From Acidobacteriota bacterium (GTDB lineage Bacteria; Acidobacteriota; Terriglobia; Bryobacterales; UBA6623), in NCBI GenBank assembly GCA_016125275.1, contig WGMB01000004.1, forward strand, positions 496,001 to 560,000: 64,000 nt of DNA, read 5' to 3'. The translations under genes and the position numbers were made by a program. How positions within the stretch are numbered: the first letter of the stretch is position 1; the number at the start of each line of letters is the position of its first letter. Shown one piece after another: positions 56,492 through 64,000 of the stretch. Under the pieces are notes generated by a model that worked only from the letters and a program-made list of their open reading frames with translations, ran no database searches and was not told the origin of the DNA.

Positions 56492-57493
56492 ATGCGCAAC
56501 GGAGCAGGAGGATGGCTGACAGCGGCGCTGCTGTCTCTGACGGCGGCGTTGGCGGCCGATCTCCCGGCGCCTCCGCTCGGGCTGGACGCCTTCATGCCCG
56601 TCCCGGCCGAAAACCCCCTGACGCCCGCTCGCATTGACCTTGGCAGGGTTCTCTTCTTCGACAAGCGGCTCTCGCGAGACGGCTCGCTGTCGTGCGCGAC
56701 CTGCCACGTTCCGGAGCTCGGCTTTACTGACAGGGAGCCGGTCGGCTTGGGAGTCGACGGCCAAAAAGGGACGCGGCGCACCCCGCGGCTGATCAATCGA
56801 GGCTACGGACGCCTGTACTTCTGGGACGGCCGCGCCGGCAGTCTGGAGGAGCAGGTGGTGCAGCCGATCGCCAACCCGGTCGAGATGGATCTGCCGGTGG
56901 AGGAAGCCGCCGCCCGACTCGCCGCGTCAGCGGAGTCGGCCGCGGCCTTCGAGGCGGCCTTCGGGCGCGCGCCGGACCCGCAGACCCTGGCCTGGGCGCT
57001 GGCCGGGTATGTGCGGACGATCGTCTCCGGCGACTCTTCCTACGACCGCTACGTGGCCGGCGACGGCGATGCGCTTACTCCGGCGCAGAAGCGCGGCCTG
57101 GAGGTCTTTCGAGGGAAAGGAGCTTGTGGGATCTGCCACCTGGGACCCAACCTCACCGACGAGGAGTTCCACAACACCGGCGTCGGCTGGAAGGATGGGC
57201 CGGCCGAGGATCTGGGCCGCGAGAAAGTGACCGGCGATGCGGCGGACCGGGGCGCGTTCAAGACGCCCACTCTGCGCGACGTGGCGCTGGCCGGTCCCTA
57301 CATGCACGACGGGAGTTTGGCGACGCTCGAAGACGTGGTGGAGTTCTACGACCAGGGCGGTGAGGCCAACGCGGCGCTCGATCCCGAGATCCGCAAGCTC
57401 AATCTGACCGACGCCGAGAAGGCCGATCTGACGGCCTTTCTCGGAGCGCTCAACGGCCGCATTCGGGAAGGTCGCCGCGACATCTCGCCGTAG
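56492..57493 (+). CDS. di-haem cytochrome c peroxidase/MauG family protein (second copy)
   Basis: 333 aa. Signal peptide (AALLSLTAALAA); LGRVLFFDKRLSRDGSLSCATCHVPELGFTD with the first CxxCH (about residue 69) and KGACGICHLGPNLTDEEFHN with the second (about 211); YMHDGSLATLEDVVEFYDQGG near the end. Shorter than the first copy and without its repeated tail. Start ATG 56492 is preferred over in-frame starts at 56456 and 56489. Periplasmic. Confidence 0.92.
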   Translation: MRNGAGGWLTAALLSLTAALAADLPAPPLGLDAFMPVPAENPLTPARIDLGRVLFFDKRLSRDGSLSCATCHVPELGFTDREPVGLGVDGQKGTRRTPRLINRGYGRLYFWDGRAGSLEEQVVQPIANPVEMDLPVEEAAARLAASAESAAAFEAAFGRAPDPQTLAWALAGYVRTIVSGDSSYDRYVAGDGDALTPAQKRGLEVFRGKGACGICHLGPNLTDEEFHNTGVGWKDGPAEDLGREKVTGDAADRGAFKTPTLRDVALAGPYMHDGSLATLEDVVEFYDQGGEANAALDPEIRKLNLTDAEKADLTAFLGALNGRIREGRRDISP

Positions 57494-57514
57494 GAGGCGC
57501 CGCGGCCGAGCCTG

Positions 57515-59113
57515 CTACAGCTCGTGGCCCGCCCCACACAGGAAGACGTCGATGCCGAGGTTGCGGAAGGCGTGGATCTTCGCGCCCAGGGCGTAGCTGA
57601 TCTGGCTCTGGTCGGGTACGTAGGCCACCTGGATGTGGTTGGACTTGTGGCGCCCCATCATCTTGTTCCGGTCGATGCCCGGAAGCACCGCGTGCAGAAT
57701 CGGCCATTGCGGCGTCGTCGCCTGCCAGCGCCGCTCGGTTTCCTGCTGCGGCAGCTCCGCCACTTCCAGCACGCCGAGGTCGGCTTGCATCTTGCCGTCG
57801 AGCACATAGATGCGGCTCCAGATCGCCCAGCCGGGTTTGGAGACGCCCTTGATCGTTCCGCCCCCGAGCGGAAAGTACATCGGCGGCTGCCGTTCGGAGA
57901 CCGCGCCCGCGTAGCCGCCGGCCAAATGCTCCGGGGGGACCGCGCCGGAGATCTCGAACACCCACACGAAGCGCCCCTGATAGTCGTCGCCCCAGCGCAC
58001 GTCGTGCAGCGTCGTCTCGGGAGAGAAGCCCATGGCGGTCCATAGGCGGTTGGTGATCAGGGCGTCCAGACCGGCGCATTCGTCCACTTCGTTGAAGTGC
58101 GGCAGGGCTTGCCCCTCATACAGGACGCGCGAGCCGTCGCGCGAGGTCACCGGCGGCCGGTCGACGTTGTTGAGCAGACCTTCGGCCAAGTCCGACGCCG
58201 GGCATAGGTCCTTGAGGCCCTGCTGGTACTGGATGCCGATGGCGGCGCAGCCGAAATCGTCGGCGATCCGCAGGGCGGCGATGTACATCTTGCACTGCTG
58301 CAGAATCTGCGCGTCGGTCAGCTCGGTCGCCTCGTCCGAACCGGTGTGGAAGCGCATGCCCTTGGCGTCGAGCCAGTCGCGGACCGCCTGCGCCTCGGCG
58401 TCGGCGGTCGCCCGCATCTCGGCGTAGAGGGCGGATTGGCTGAGCCGCTCCTTGAACACGCTGGCCTTGGCCAATAGCTCATCGGGAATGATGGCGTTGT
58501 ACATCCCCATGCAGCCTTCGTCGAAGACGCCCAGGATGGCCTTCTTGTCGACCAAGGTCTTGACGACGTCCTTGGCCAGCAAGGACGACTTGTGCGGCAC
58601 CATCACGTCGTTGGCGGCCTTGACGTGGATCTCGGAGTGCTTGATGGAGCCCTCGGAGAGCCAGTCGCCCAGTTTGTCGAGAAAGTATTCGTCGTCGAAG
58701 CTCTCCGACCAGATCGTCGAGTAAGCTACGCCGGCTTTGGCGAGCGAGCCGTTGAGGTTGAGCATCCCCACCAGACCGGGCCACTGGCCGCTCCAGTTCG
58801 CCGCCGTCAGGATGGGGCCTTGGTGCGTCATCAACCCCGGCAGCACGTGCTGGCTGTACTGCCAAACGGCTTCGCAGACGATCAGCGGCGCCTTGGGCGG
58901 AATGGACTCGAAGACCTCCAGGCCACGCTTTTGCGAGTCGATGAAGCCGTGCTGCTTGGCTGCATCGAGCTCGTGGCCGCGGACCACCTTGTGGCCGAGC
59001 TTCTCGATCGCCGCCGTGAGCTGGCGTTCCGCTTCTTGCTGGGCCGGCCAACAAACCTGGTTGGCCGAGAGGCGCAAGTCGCCGTTTGCAATCAGATAGA
59101 TGTCTTGAGCCAT
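57515..59113 (-). CDS. L-fucose/L-arabinose isomerase family protein
   Basis: 532 aa, near the length of FucI/AraA-type isomerases. N-terminal Rossmann-like part (IYLIANGDLRL, APLIVCEAVWQYSQHVLPG, GPILTAANWSGQWPG) and central metal-site region (GVFDEGCMGMYNAI, FGCAAIGIQYQQGLKDLCPASD, ALPHFNEVDECAGLDA). It fits the fucose isomerase-like family, but the exact sugar is not certain. May work with rhaB for deoxyhexose use. GAGAAT lies nine bases before the ATG. Confidence 0.8.
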   Translation of the reverse strand: MAQDIYLIANGDLRLSANQVCWPAQQEAERQLTAAIEKLGHKVVRGHELDAAKQHGFIDSQKRGLEVFESIPPKAPLIVCEAVWQYSQHVLPGLMTHQGPILTAANWSGQWPGLVGMLNLNGSLAKAGVAYSTIWSESFDDEYFLDKLGDWLSEGSIKHSEIHVKAANDVMVPHKSSLLAKDVVKTLVDKKAILGVFDEGCMGMYNAIIPDELLAKASVFKERLSQSALYAEMRATADAEAQAVRDWLDAKGMRFHTGSDEATELTDAQILQQCKMYIAALRIADDFGCAAIGIQYQQGLKDLCPASDLAEGLLNNVDRPPVTSRDGSRVLYEGQALPHFNEVDECAGLDALITNRLWTAMGFSPETTLHDVRWGDDYQGRFVWVFEISGAVPPEHLAGGYAGAVSERQPPMYFPLGGGTIKGVSKPGWAIWSRIYVLDGKMQADLGVLEVAELPQQETERRWQATTPQWPILHAVLPGIDRNKMMGRHKSNHIQVAYVPDQSQISYALGAKIHAFRNLGIDVFLCGAGHEL

Positions 59114-59122
59114 AGAAGGCCC

Positions 59123-59128
59123 ATTCTC
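59123..59128 (-). promoter_or_regulatory. -10-like element, fucose-isomerase-like gene
   Basis: GAGAAT on the minus strand, nine bases before ATG 59113; weak match. Confidence 0.25.
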
Positions 59129-59252
59129 GCAGAGCGCGCGGCCCTGCTTCCACCTGGGGGCCGGCCTACTCCGGGCTCAGTGGCGGCTGGCCGTCGCGCT
59201 GCTTCCGTCGGATCAAAGGATGCAGCGTTCCCGGCGAACCGGCGGGGGGCGC

Positions 59253-59258
59253 TAGAAT
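59253..59258 (+). promoter_or_regulatory. -10-like element, GltB-like gene
   Basis: TAGAAT ends 12 bases before ATG 59271. Confidence 0.4.
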
Positions 59259-59270
59259 CATCGTCTGGCC

Positions 59271-60806
59271 ATGTCGCTGTTCTGGATCCTTGGCGGCCTG
59301 GGTGTGTTTCTCGTCGGCGTCGTGGTGCATGACGTGACGCAGCGCAAGCACGCCATCCTCCGCAATTTCCCGATCATCGGGCACTTTCGCTACATGCTCG
59401 AGGCCGTGGGGCCCGAGCTGCGGCAGTACATCGTGACCGACAACGACGAGGAGCGGCCTTTTAGCCGTGACCAGCGCCGCTGGGTGTACGCTTCGTCCAA
59501 GCTCGAGAACAACTACTTCGGCTTCGGCACGGATAACGACCTCGAGCAGAGCTCGAACTACCTGACGCTGCGGCACGCGGCCTTCCCCATCCAACCCGGC
59601 GGCCCCGACCCGCATGGCTACCCGGTCCCCTGCGCCAAGATTCTGGGAGCCGCTCGCGGACGCCGTAAGGCTTTTCGGCCGCCTTCGGTGGTCAACGTCA
59701 GCGGCATGAGCTATGGCTCGTTGAGCTCCAAGGCGATCGAGGCGATCAACCGCGGCGTGCAGCTTGCCGGCTGCCTGCACAACACCGGCGAGGGCGGCGT
59801 GTCACCTTACCACCGGATGGGCGGCGAGCTGATCTGGCAGATAGGCACCGGTTACTTCGGCTGCCGAGACGACCAGGGCCGCTTCAGCTTGGAGCGCCTG
59901 CGCCATACCTGCGAGGTCTGCGAAGTCCGGGCGCTTGAGATCAAGCTCAGCCAAGGCGCCAAGCCCGGCCTCGGCGGACTGCTGCCCGGCGCCAAGGTCA
60001 CCTCAGAGATCGCGCTCATCCGCTGCATTCCCCAAGGAGTGGACTGCCATAGCCCGGCCGGCCACAGCGCCTTTCGCAACGTCGACGAAATGCTGGACTT
60101 CGTGGAGTTGTTGGCCGAGGAGACCGGCCTGCCCGTCGGCATCAAGTCGGCCGTGGGAGAGATGGATTTCTGGTACGATCTGGCGCGCCTGATGCTTCAT
60201 GGCGATCGCGGCGTGGACTTCATCGCCATCGATGGGGCTGAGGGCGGCACGGGCGCGGCGCCGCTGGCGTTCTCCGACCATGTGGCGCTGCCCTTCAAGC
60301 TGGGCCACAGCCGCGTCTACCGGGCTTTTGCCGAAGCCGGCCTGCACGAGAAGATCGTCTTCATCGGCTCCGGCAAGCTGGGTTTCCCCGAGCAGGCGGC
60401 GTTGGCGATGGCGTTGGGTTGCGATATGGTCCACGTCGCCCGGGAAGCCCTGCTGTCGATCGGCTGTATCCAGGCGCAGCGCTGCCACACGGGGCACTGC
60501 CCGGCGGGCGTGGCGACCCAGAATCGCTGGCTGATGCGCGGCCTGGATCCCACCGACAAGTCCGCCCGGCTGGCCAACTACATCTGCACGCTCCGCAAGG
60601 AGATGCTGCTGCTGAGCCGGGCCGCCGGCGTGGAGCACCCCGGCTTGGTGACGGCCGACCGCTTCGAGATTCTCAACGACCGCTTCGACTCACAAACCGC
60701 CCGCGAGCTGTTCCACTACGAAGCCGACTGGGGGCTGCCGTCGCCGGAGGATCAGGCGGCGATCATCGAGCTGATGCGGGCGCAGACGAAGACGGTCCAG
60801 ATCTAG
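59271..60806 (+). CDS. membrane-anchored GltB-like FMN/Fe-S protein (glutamate synthase family)
   Basis: 511 aa. One N-terminal TM helix (FWILGGLGVFLVGVVVH) precedes the FMN barrel: PPSVVNVSGMSYGSLSSKAIEAINRG, GCLHNTGEGGVSPYH, EIKLSQGAKPGLGGLLPGAKV, AIDGAEGGTGAAPLAFSDH. The 3Fe-4S motif C-x5-C-x4-C (SIGCIQAQRCHTGHCPAGVATQ) is complete. It lacks the glutamine amidotransferase domain and the GltD partner, so it is not a full glutamate synthase; stand-alone forms of this kind are widespread with undefined electron partner. Confidence 0.92.
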   Translation: MSLFWILGGLGVFLVGVVVHDVTQRKHAILRNFPIIGHFRYMLEAVGPELRQYIVTDNDEERPFSRDQRRWVYASSKLENNYFGFGTDNDLEQSSNYLTLRHAAFPIQPGGPDPHGYPVPCAKILGAARGRRKAFRPPSVVNVSGMSYGSLSSKAIEAINRGVQLAGCLHNTGEGGVSPYHRMGGELIWQIGTGYFGCRDDQGRFSLERLRHTCEVCEVRALEIKLSQGAKPGLGGLLPGAKVTSEIALIRCIPQGVDCHSPAGHSAFRNVDEMLDFVELLAEETGLPVGIKSAVGEMDFWYDLARLMLHGDRGVDFIAIDGAEGGTGAAPLAFSDHVALPFKLGHSRVYRAFAEAGLHEKIVFIGSGKLGFPEQAALAMALGCDMVHVAREALLSIGCIQAQRCHTGHCPAGVATQNRWLMRGLDPTDKSARLANYICTLRKEMLLLSRAAGVEHPGLVTADRFEILNDRFDSQTARELFHYEADWGLPSPEDQAAIIELMRAQTKTVQI

Positions 60807-60874
60807 CAGGCGACGCCTCAAGTCCGCAGATCCCCTGGAAGTATTGCGTTGAATCTAGGTTTGTACGTCGACGG

Positions 60875-61195
60875 TCAGTCGATACGGATTGCTTCGCCGG
60901 GCCCGATTGCCTCGAGTGCCCGCAACGCAGCCGGAGCGAGGCCCTTCAGATCAGCAAGGCGATTGGTGGGAGCGTGCAAGATCAGGATCGAAATCCGGCG
61001 CAGCTCCAGATTCTGCTGGTACGGGATCGCCTGATCCGTCGTCACCATTACTTCGAAACCCGCGGCTTCCGCTGCGGCCAGCAGGACCCCGTTCTTGATA
61101 CCCGACAGCTTTGCGTAAGCCGCTGTTTGGCAATCGTGCCCAGCGAACGCGTGCCGGAGCCGCTGATCGATGCACTCATCCAGCAGGATGCGCAT
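60875..61195 (-). CDS. DUF5615 PIN-like toxin
   Basis: 106 aa. Begins MRILLDECIDQRLRHAF with the acidic pair that starts DUF5615/PIN-like nucleases, then VMVTTDQAIPYQQNL with the second Asp set and ISILILHAPTNRLADL. A probable ribonuclease toxin. ATG 61195 overlaps the antitoxin stop (TGATG). The longer frame to 61225 is within the antitoxin gene. Some active-site residues are conserved but activity is inferred. Confidence 0.85.
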   Translation of the reverse strand: MRILLDECIDQRLRHAFAGHDCQTAAYAKLSGIKNGVLLAAAEAAGFEVMVTTDQAIPYQQNLELRRISILILHAPTNRLADLKGLAPAALRALEAIGPGEAIRID

Positions 61196-61407
61196 CAGAC
61201 ACGGGCCAATCGGAGCTGTTTGCACTCCTCTAGGACCTGGACGGCGAGCTCTCGGCTGATCGTCGGAAACCCTTCCAGAAAGTCGTCGAGCGAATCGCCG
61301 TTCTCGAGATAGTCGAACAGGGTCTGCACGGGCACGCGAGTACCGCGAAACACGGGCGTCCCGTGCATCACTTCAGGGTCACGCGTGATAGGAGCCTGCG
61401 GACTCAT
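61195..61407 (-). CDS. DUF433 antitoxin
   Basis: 70 aa. ITRDPEVMHGTPVFRGTRVPVQTLFDYLENGDSLDDFLEGFPTIS is the DUF433 helix-turn-helix signature, a DNA-binding antitoxin paired with DUF5615 or VapC-like toxins. Upstream in the operon, as usual for type II pairs, so it can auto-repress. Small and slightly less GC-rich than the neighbours. Confidence 0.88.
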   Translation of the reverse strand: MSPQAPITRDPEVMHGTPVFRGTRVPVQTLFDYLENGDSLDDFLEGFPTISRELAVQVLEECKQLRLARV

Positions 61408-61503
61408 CGGATTGCTCGCGCGCGGAAGGTGATAGGCCTCATCATCATCGGGAGGCCTGCCGGTGTCAATGTTTTCGAGCGCGGGGAATCCAGCTTGATG
61501 CGC

Positions 61504-62388
61504 TCAAGCCGTCCGCGTCACCACGCGCTCGGCGATCTCCCGCAGCCGCAGGGCCTGCTCGCCCAGCGGCTCGATTGCTGCCAGCGCAGCCTGGTAGTGT
61601 TCGTCGGCCTGCCGTCGAGATTCCTTCAGGCCGAACAGGGCGGGGAAGGTCGCCTTGCCCTGCGCGACGTCCTTGCCGGCCGTCTTGCCGAGCGTCACCG
61701 TGTCCGCCGTCACGTCCAGGATGTCGTCGACGATCTGGAACGCCAGTCCGATGCGTCGGCCGTACTCGCCCAAGCCCGCCGCCGCGGCCTCGTCGGCGCC
61801 GGCGTAGATCCCTCCCATGACCACCGAGGCCCGTAGCAGGGCGCCGGTCTTGGAGCGGTGGATGTAGTGTAGGCGGTCGGCGTTCACCGGCTGACGCTCG
61901 GCTTCGAGGTCCTCCACCTGGCCGCCGATCATCGCTTCGACGGTTCCGGAGGCCACGGCCAGCTCGCGAACCAGCTCGATCCGTCGGGCCGCGGGGATCT
62001 CGTCGGCTTCAGCCAGCACTTGAAAGGCGCGCGTCAGCAGCGCGTCGCCCGCCAGGATCGCCATCGCTTCGCCGAAGACCGTATGGCACGTCGGCACGCC
62101 GCGGCGAAAGTCGTCATTGTCGAGAGCCGGCAGGTCGTCGTGGATCAGCGAGTAGGTGTGGATCAGCTCCAGACTGCAGGCCGGCGTGACCGCGCCCGGG
62201 GCGTCTCCCACGATCGCTTCGGCCGCGGCCATCAGCAGCACCGGCCGGATGCGCTTGCCGCCGGCGAACAGCGAATGTCGCATCGCTCGATGAATCGTGG
62301 AGGGCCGAACGGACTCGGCCGGCACCAGGCGGTTCAACTCGGCGTCGATCTTGGCCATCCGATCGGCCAGGTACTGGGTGAGAGTCAA
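61504..62388 (-). CDS. ispA: farnesyl/geranylgeranyl diphosphate synthase
   Basis: 294 aa. First Asp-rich motif in LIHDDLPALDNDDFRRG and second in FQIVDDILD, with GGKRIRPVLLMAAAEA and KTGALLRASVVMGG; a short-chain trans-prenyltransferase giving the C15 or C20 precursor for quinones, undecaprenol and similar. Start TTG 62388 has GGAGG seven bases upstream inside the xseB end and overlaps its stop (TTGA); ATG 62358 is the alternative. Confidence 0.93.
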   Translation of the reverse strand: MTLTQYLADRMAKIDAELNRLVPAESVRPSTIHRAMRHSLFAGGKRIRPVLLMAAAEAIVGDAPGAVTPACSLELIHTYSLIHDDLPALDNDDFRRGVPTCHTVFGEAMAILAGDALLTRAFQVLAEADEIPAARRIELVRELAVASGTVEAMIGGQVEDLEAERQPVNADRLHYIHRSKTGALLRASVVMGGIYAGADEAAAAGLGEYGRRIGLAFQIVDDILDVTADTVTLGKTAGKDVAQGKATFPALFGLKESRRQADEHYQAALAAIEPLGEQALRLREIAERVVTRTA

Positions 62389-62654
62389 GCGCCGACCTCC
62401 CGCTCGTCGTCGTGGTCGTCGAGCGCGAAAGGTTGGGCTTCGAGCTTGCGCCCCTTCTTGAGCAGAACCTCAACCTTTGTCTCGGCGTCCTGGAGCTGAT
62501 GGCGGCAGGATTCGCTCAAGCCCACGCCCTTCTCAAAAAGCGCCAGCGAGCGCTCCAGCGGCAAGTCGCCGGATTCGAGCTCCCTGACGATCTTTTCGAG
62601 CTCTTCGAGTCCGGCCTCGAACGTCGGCGTCTCCGCCACGGTATTCTCTGGCAT
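62385..62654 (-). CDS. xseB: exodeoxyribonuclease VII small subunit
   Basis: 89 aa. Coiled XseB: TFEAGLEELEKIVRELESGDLPLERSLALFEKGVGLSESC and QDAETKVEVLL are the conserved helices. With XseA it degrades single-stranded DNA; xseA is not in the window. Start ATG 62654, 12 bases after a TACAAT (62667-62672). xseB-ispA is a conserved pair; dxs is not next to it here. Confidence 0.93.
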   Translation of the reverse strand: MPENTVAETPTFEAGLEELEKIVRELESGDLPLERSLALFEKGVGLSESCRHQLQDAETKVEVLLKKGRKLEAQPFALDDHDDEREVGA

Positions 62655-62666
62655 CAGATAGGTTCC

Positions 62667-62672
62667 ATTGTA
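62667..62672 (-). promoter_or_regulatory. -10-like element, xseB-ispA operon
   Basis: TACAAT on the minus strand, 12 bases before ATG 62654. Confidence 0.4.
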
Positions 62673-62696
62673 CGGAGACCGGCCCGCCGAGAAGGA

Positions 62697-62728
62697 AAAG
62701 GGTCCCAATCGTGTGACGGGGACCCTTT
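62697..62728 (-). terminator. Rho-independent-like terminator of CocE/NonD gene
   Basis: AAAGGGTCCC (62697-62706) pairs with GGGACCCTTT (62719-62728) as a perfect 10-bp stem with a 12-nt loop, 34 bases past the hydrolase stop. On the minus strand it is followed by a pyrimidine-rich TCCTTCTC. The palindromic GCCGGC boxes at 62739-62762 add a second possible stem. Confidence 0.55.
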
Positions 62729-62762
62729 CCAAGCTGGCAGCCGGCGCGCCGCGCGGCCGGCG

Positions 62763-64000
62763 CTACTCGATCACCGGCATGATGATGTGCGAAGCCTTGG
62801 CGCCGGAGTGATAGACCGTCTGCTCAGCGACCGTCATCTCCTTGCTCGAGCCGAACGTCCGGCCGGTATTCGGGTTCCGGTCGAACTGCGGGAAGTGGCT
62901 GCTGGTGATGTGCAGCCGGACACGGTGCCCTTTCTGGAACAGGTTCGCCGTGCCGATCAGGTCGATTTCCATCTCGTAGGTTTCGCCTGGCTTCATCATC
63001 TCCGGCTTGGAGACGCTGTTGCGGTAGCGCGTCCGCAGGATGCCCTCGCAAATGTTGATCGAGCGGCCGTCGGGGTAGACGTCGATCAGCTTGGCGATGA
63101 AGTCGGTGTCGACGGCGCTGGAAGAGGCGAACAGCTTCACCTTGATCGGGCCGACGATCTCGAGCTCCTTGTCGAGGAAGTCCGACGTGTAGATCAGGAT
63201 GTCGCCGCGGTGCTCGTTCGGCCGCTGATCGCGCGAGCCGGACGTCGTGCCGACGCCGCAGCAGTTGGCTCCTCCCAACGACGGGACAGGGTTGCGCGGA
63301 TCGTAGAGGTACTCATCCGCCGATTCGCTCTCCGACGGCTTGTCCCAAGACAGCGCGCCGTCTCCGTGCGAGCCGTTGGCGTTGCCGCCGCTGTGCAGAT
63401 ACATCGGCCGGTACTTGGTGCGCGCCAGCGGGTACTCGTTCTCGAAGCGCCACTGATTGCGGCCCATCACGAAGACCTTCACCGGCGGTTCCTTGTCCAG
63501 CCCGTTCTTGACGCCCTTGAGCCAATAGTCGAACCAGCGCAGCTCGATGGCGTCAGTGTCCGGCAGAGCGGCCGGGCCCCAATCCATGTCGCCGACCTTC
63601 TGACCGGCGCCGTGTTCCCAGGGGCCAACCATCATGTTGCTGCCCTTGCGGGCGGTCTCGTTGGCGCCCTTCTGGCTCACGCCCACGTAGCCGCGCAGGG
63701 TGCCCTGGGCGAAGATGTCGAAGAAGCCGCCCATGGTGTGGACCGGGACGGCGATCTTGTCGAAGTGCTCCTCCACGGAGACCTTCTTCCAGTAGTCGTC
63801 GTAGTCAGGGTGCGCGATCCAGTCGCGATAGAACTGGGCGTTGCGTCCGGCCAGCTCCTGCATGGTGTTCAGCGGCAGGTGCCACACCATGTTGTCGTAG
63901 CTGATCGACTCCGGCCCTCCCGCCATGCTGTGCATGCCGGTGTTCTGCATGATGCGCGACTCCTGCCGGATCGGCCCCCAGCCGAAGTTGAAGGCCAGCC
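62763..64000 (-). CDS. CocE/NonD family hydrolase (X-Pro dipeptidyl-peptidase type), 5' end cut off
   Basis: The frame is open to the right edge: FNFGWGPIRQESRIMQNTG precedes the internal Met at 63950, so at least 412 residues are in the window and the N-terminal alpha/beta-hydrolase part, with the nucleophile Ser, lies outside. Visible are the triad Asp in TMGGFFDIFAQGTLRGY and His in VGPWEHGAGQK, and the C-terminal jelly-roll (IYTSDFLDKELEIVGPIKVKLFASS) of CocE/X-Pro peptidases. Probably an exported peptidase or esterase/acylase. Followed by a terminator-like hairpin. Confidence 0.9.
   Translation of the reverse strand, partial: LAFNFGWGPIRQESRIMQNTGMHSMAGGPESISYDNMVWHLPLNTMQELAGRNAQFYRDWIAHPDYDDYWKKVSVEEHFDKIAVPVHTMGGFFDIFAQGTLRGYVGVSQKGANETARKGSNMMVGPWEHGAGQKVGDMDWGPAALPDTDAIELRWFDYWLKGVKNGLDKEPPVKVFVMGRNQWRFENEYPLARTKYRPMYLHSGGNANGSHGDGALSWDKPSESESADEYLYDPRNPVPSLGGANCCGVGTTSGSRDQRPNEHRGDILIYTSDFLDKELEIVGPIKVKLFASSSAVDTDFIAKLIDVYPDGRSINICEGILRTRYRNSVSKPEMMKPGETYEMEIDLIGTANLFQKGHRVRLHITSSHFPQFDRNPNTGRTFGSSKEMTVAEQTVYHSGAKASHIIMPVIE

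Overview
The window looks like a stretch of chromosome from a GC-rich, Gram-negative-type heterotroph. I favour an Acidobacteriota of the Bryobacterales/Solibacter type, with a planctomycete or other PVC-like bacterium as the alternative. This is inferred from gene content only: secreted VWA-domain and TolB/PD40 propeller proteins, planctomycete-type cytochrome c modules (DUF1549/DUF1553 and DUF1587/1592/1588/1585 with DUF1552), di-haem peroxidases, a Cys-type sulfatase, CehA/McbA hydrolase, MacB/FtsX-type permeases and many exported proteins. No rRNA, ribosomal protein, phage, insertion sequence or CRISPR array was seen. Coding density is very high and many neighbours overlap by 1-4 bases (ATGA, TTGA, GTGA, TGATG).

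Layout. 1-4.4 kb: methyltransferase (cut by the edge), TrpB2-type tryptophan synthase, a small membrane protein and SelB. 4.5-10.7 kb: secreted VWA protein, a DUF2339-DUF3999 membrane pair, and a sulfatase. At 10,734-10,830, directly upstream of the sulfatase, lies a complete selenocysteine tRNA (selC, anticodon UCA) that matches SelB: the organism decodes UGA as Sec. 10.8-16.4 kb: MFS transporter, one-TM protein, MlrC/M81 peptidase, small secreted protein, di-haem peroxidase. 16.4-18.1 kb: an isolated, AT-richer gene of unknown function behind two perfect palindromes. 18.3-26.3 kb: tandem D-aminoacylase-like amidohydrolases, YmdB-like phosphodiesterase, CAAX protease, DUF3467, ribH-nusB, a crotonase and a secreted propeller. 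26.3-34.2 kb: CehA/McbA hydrolase, panB-panC-P1 peptidase, and two MacB-like permeases without an ATPase. 34.4-43.7 kb: small secreted protein with an apparent frameshift, amidohydrolase, OYE-type reductase, SUOX-like molybdoprotein, LOG protein, Gly-rich TPR protein, miaA, and two exported UxuA-like TIM barrels. 43.7-52 kb: large cytochrome c/DUF1549/LamG/DUF1553 protein, then an overlapping operon PSCyt3-DUF1552-ankyrin. 52-64 kb: rhamnulokinase, a pseudo-ATPase fused to a Wzt-like carbohydrate-binding domain, TolB-like protein, second di-haem peroxidase, fucose-isomerase-like protein, membrane-anchored GltB-like FMN protein, DUF433/DUF5615 toxin-antitoxin pair, xseB-ispA and a CocE/NonD hydrolase running off the end.

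The theme is exported degradation of sugars, peptides and sulfated material (sulfatase, RhaB, fucose isomerase, UxuA-like, P1, M81, D-aminoacylases, CocE) beside housekeeping genes (panBC, ribH-nusB, miaA, xseB-ispA, selB/selC).

A recurring cross-window signal is a -10-like hexamer (TANAAT/TANNCT) ending only 6-15 bases before the start codon of many first-in-transcript genes, usually without a Shine-Dalgarno. This suggests common leaderless transcription and decides several starts. No transcription-factor gene is visible in the window.
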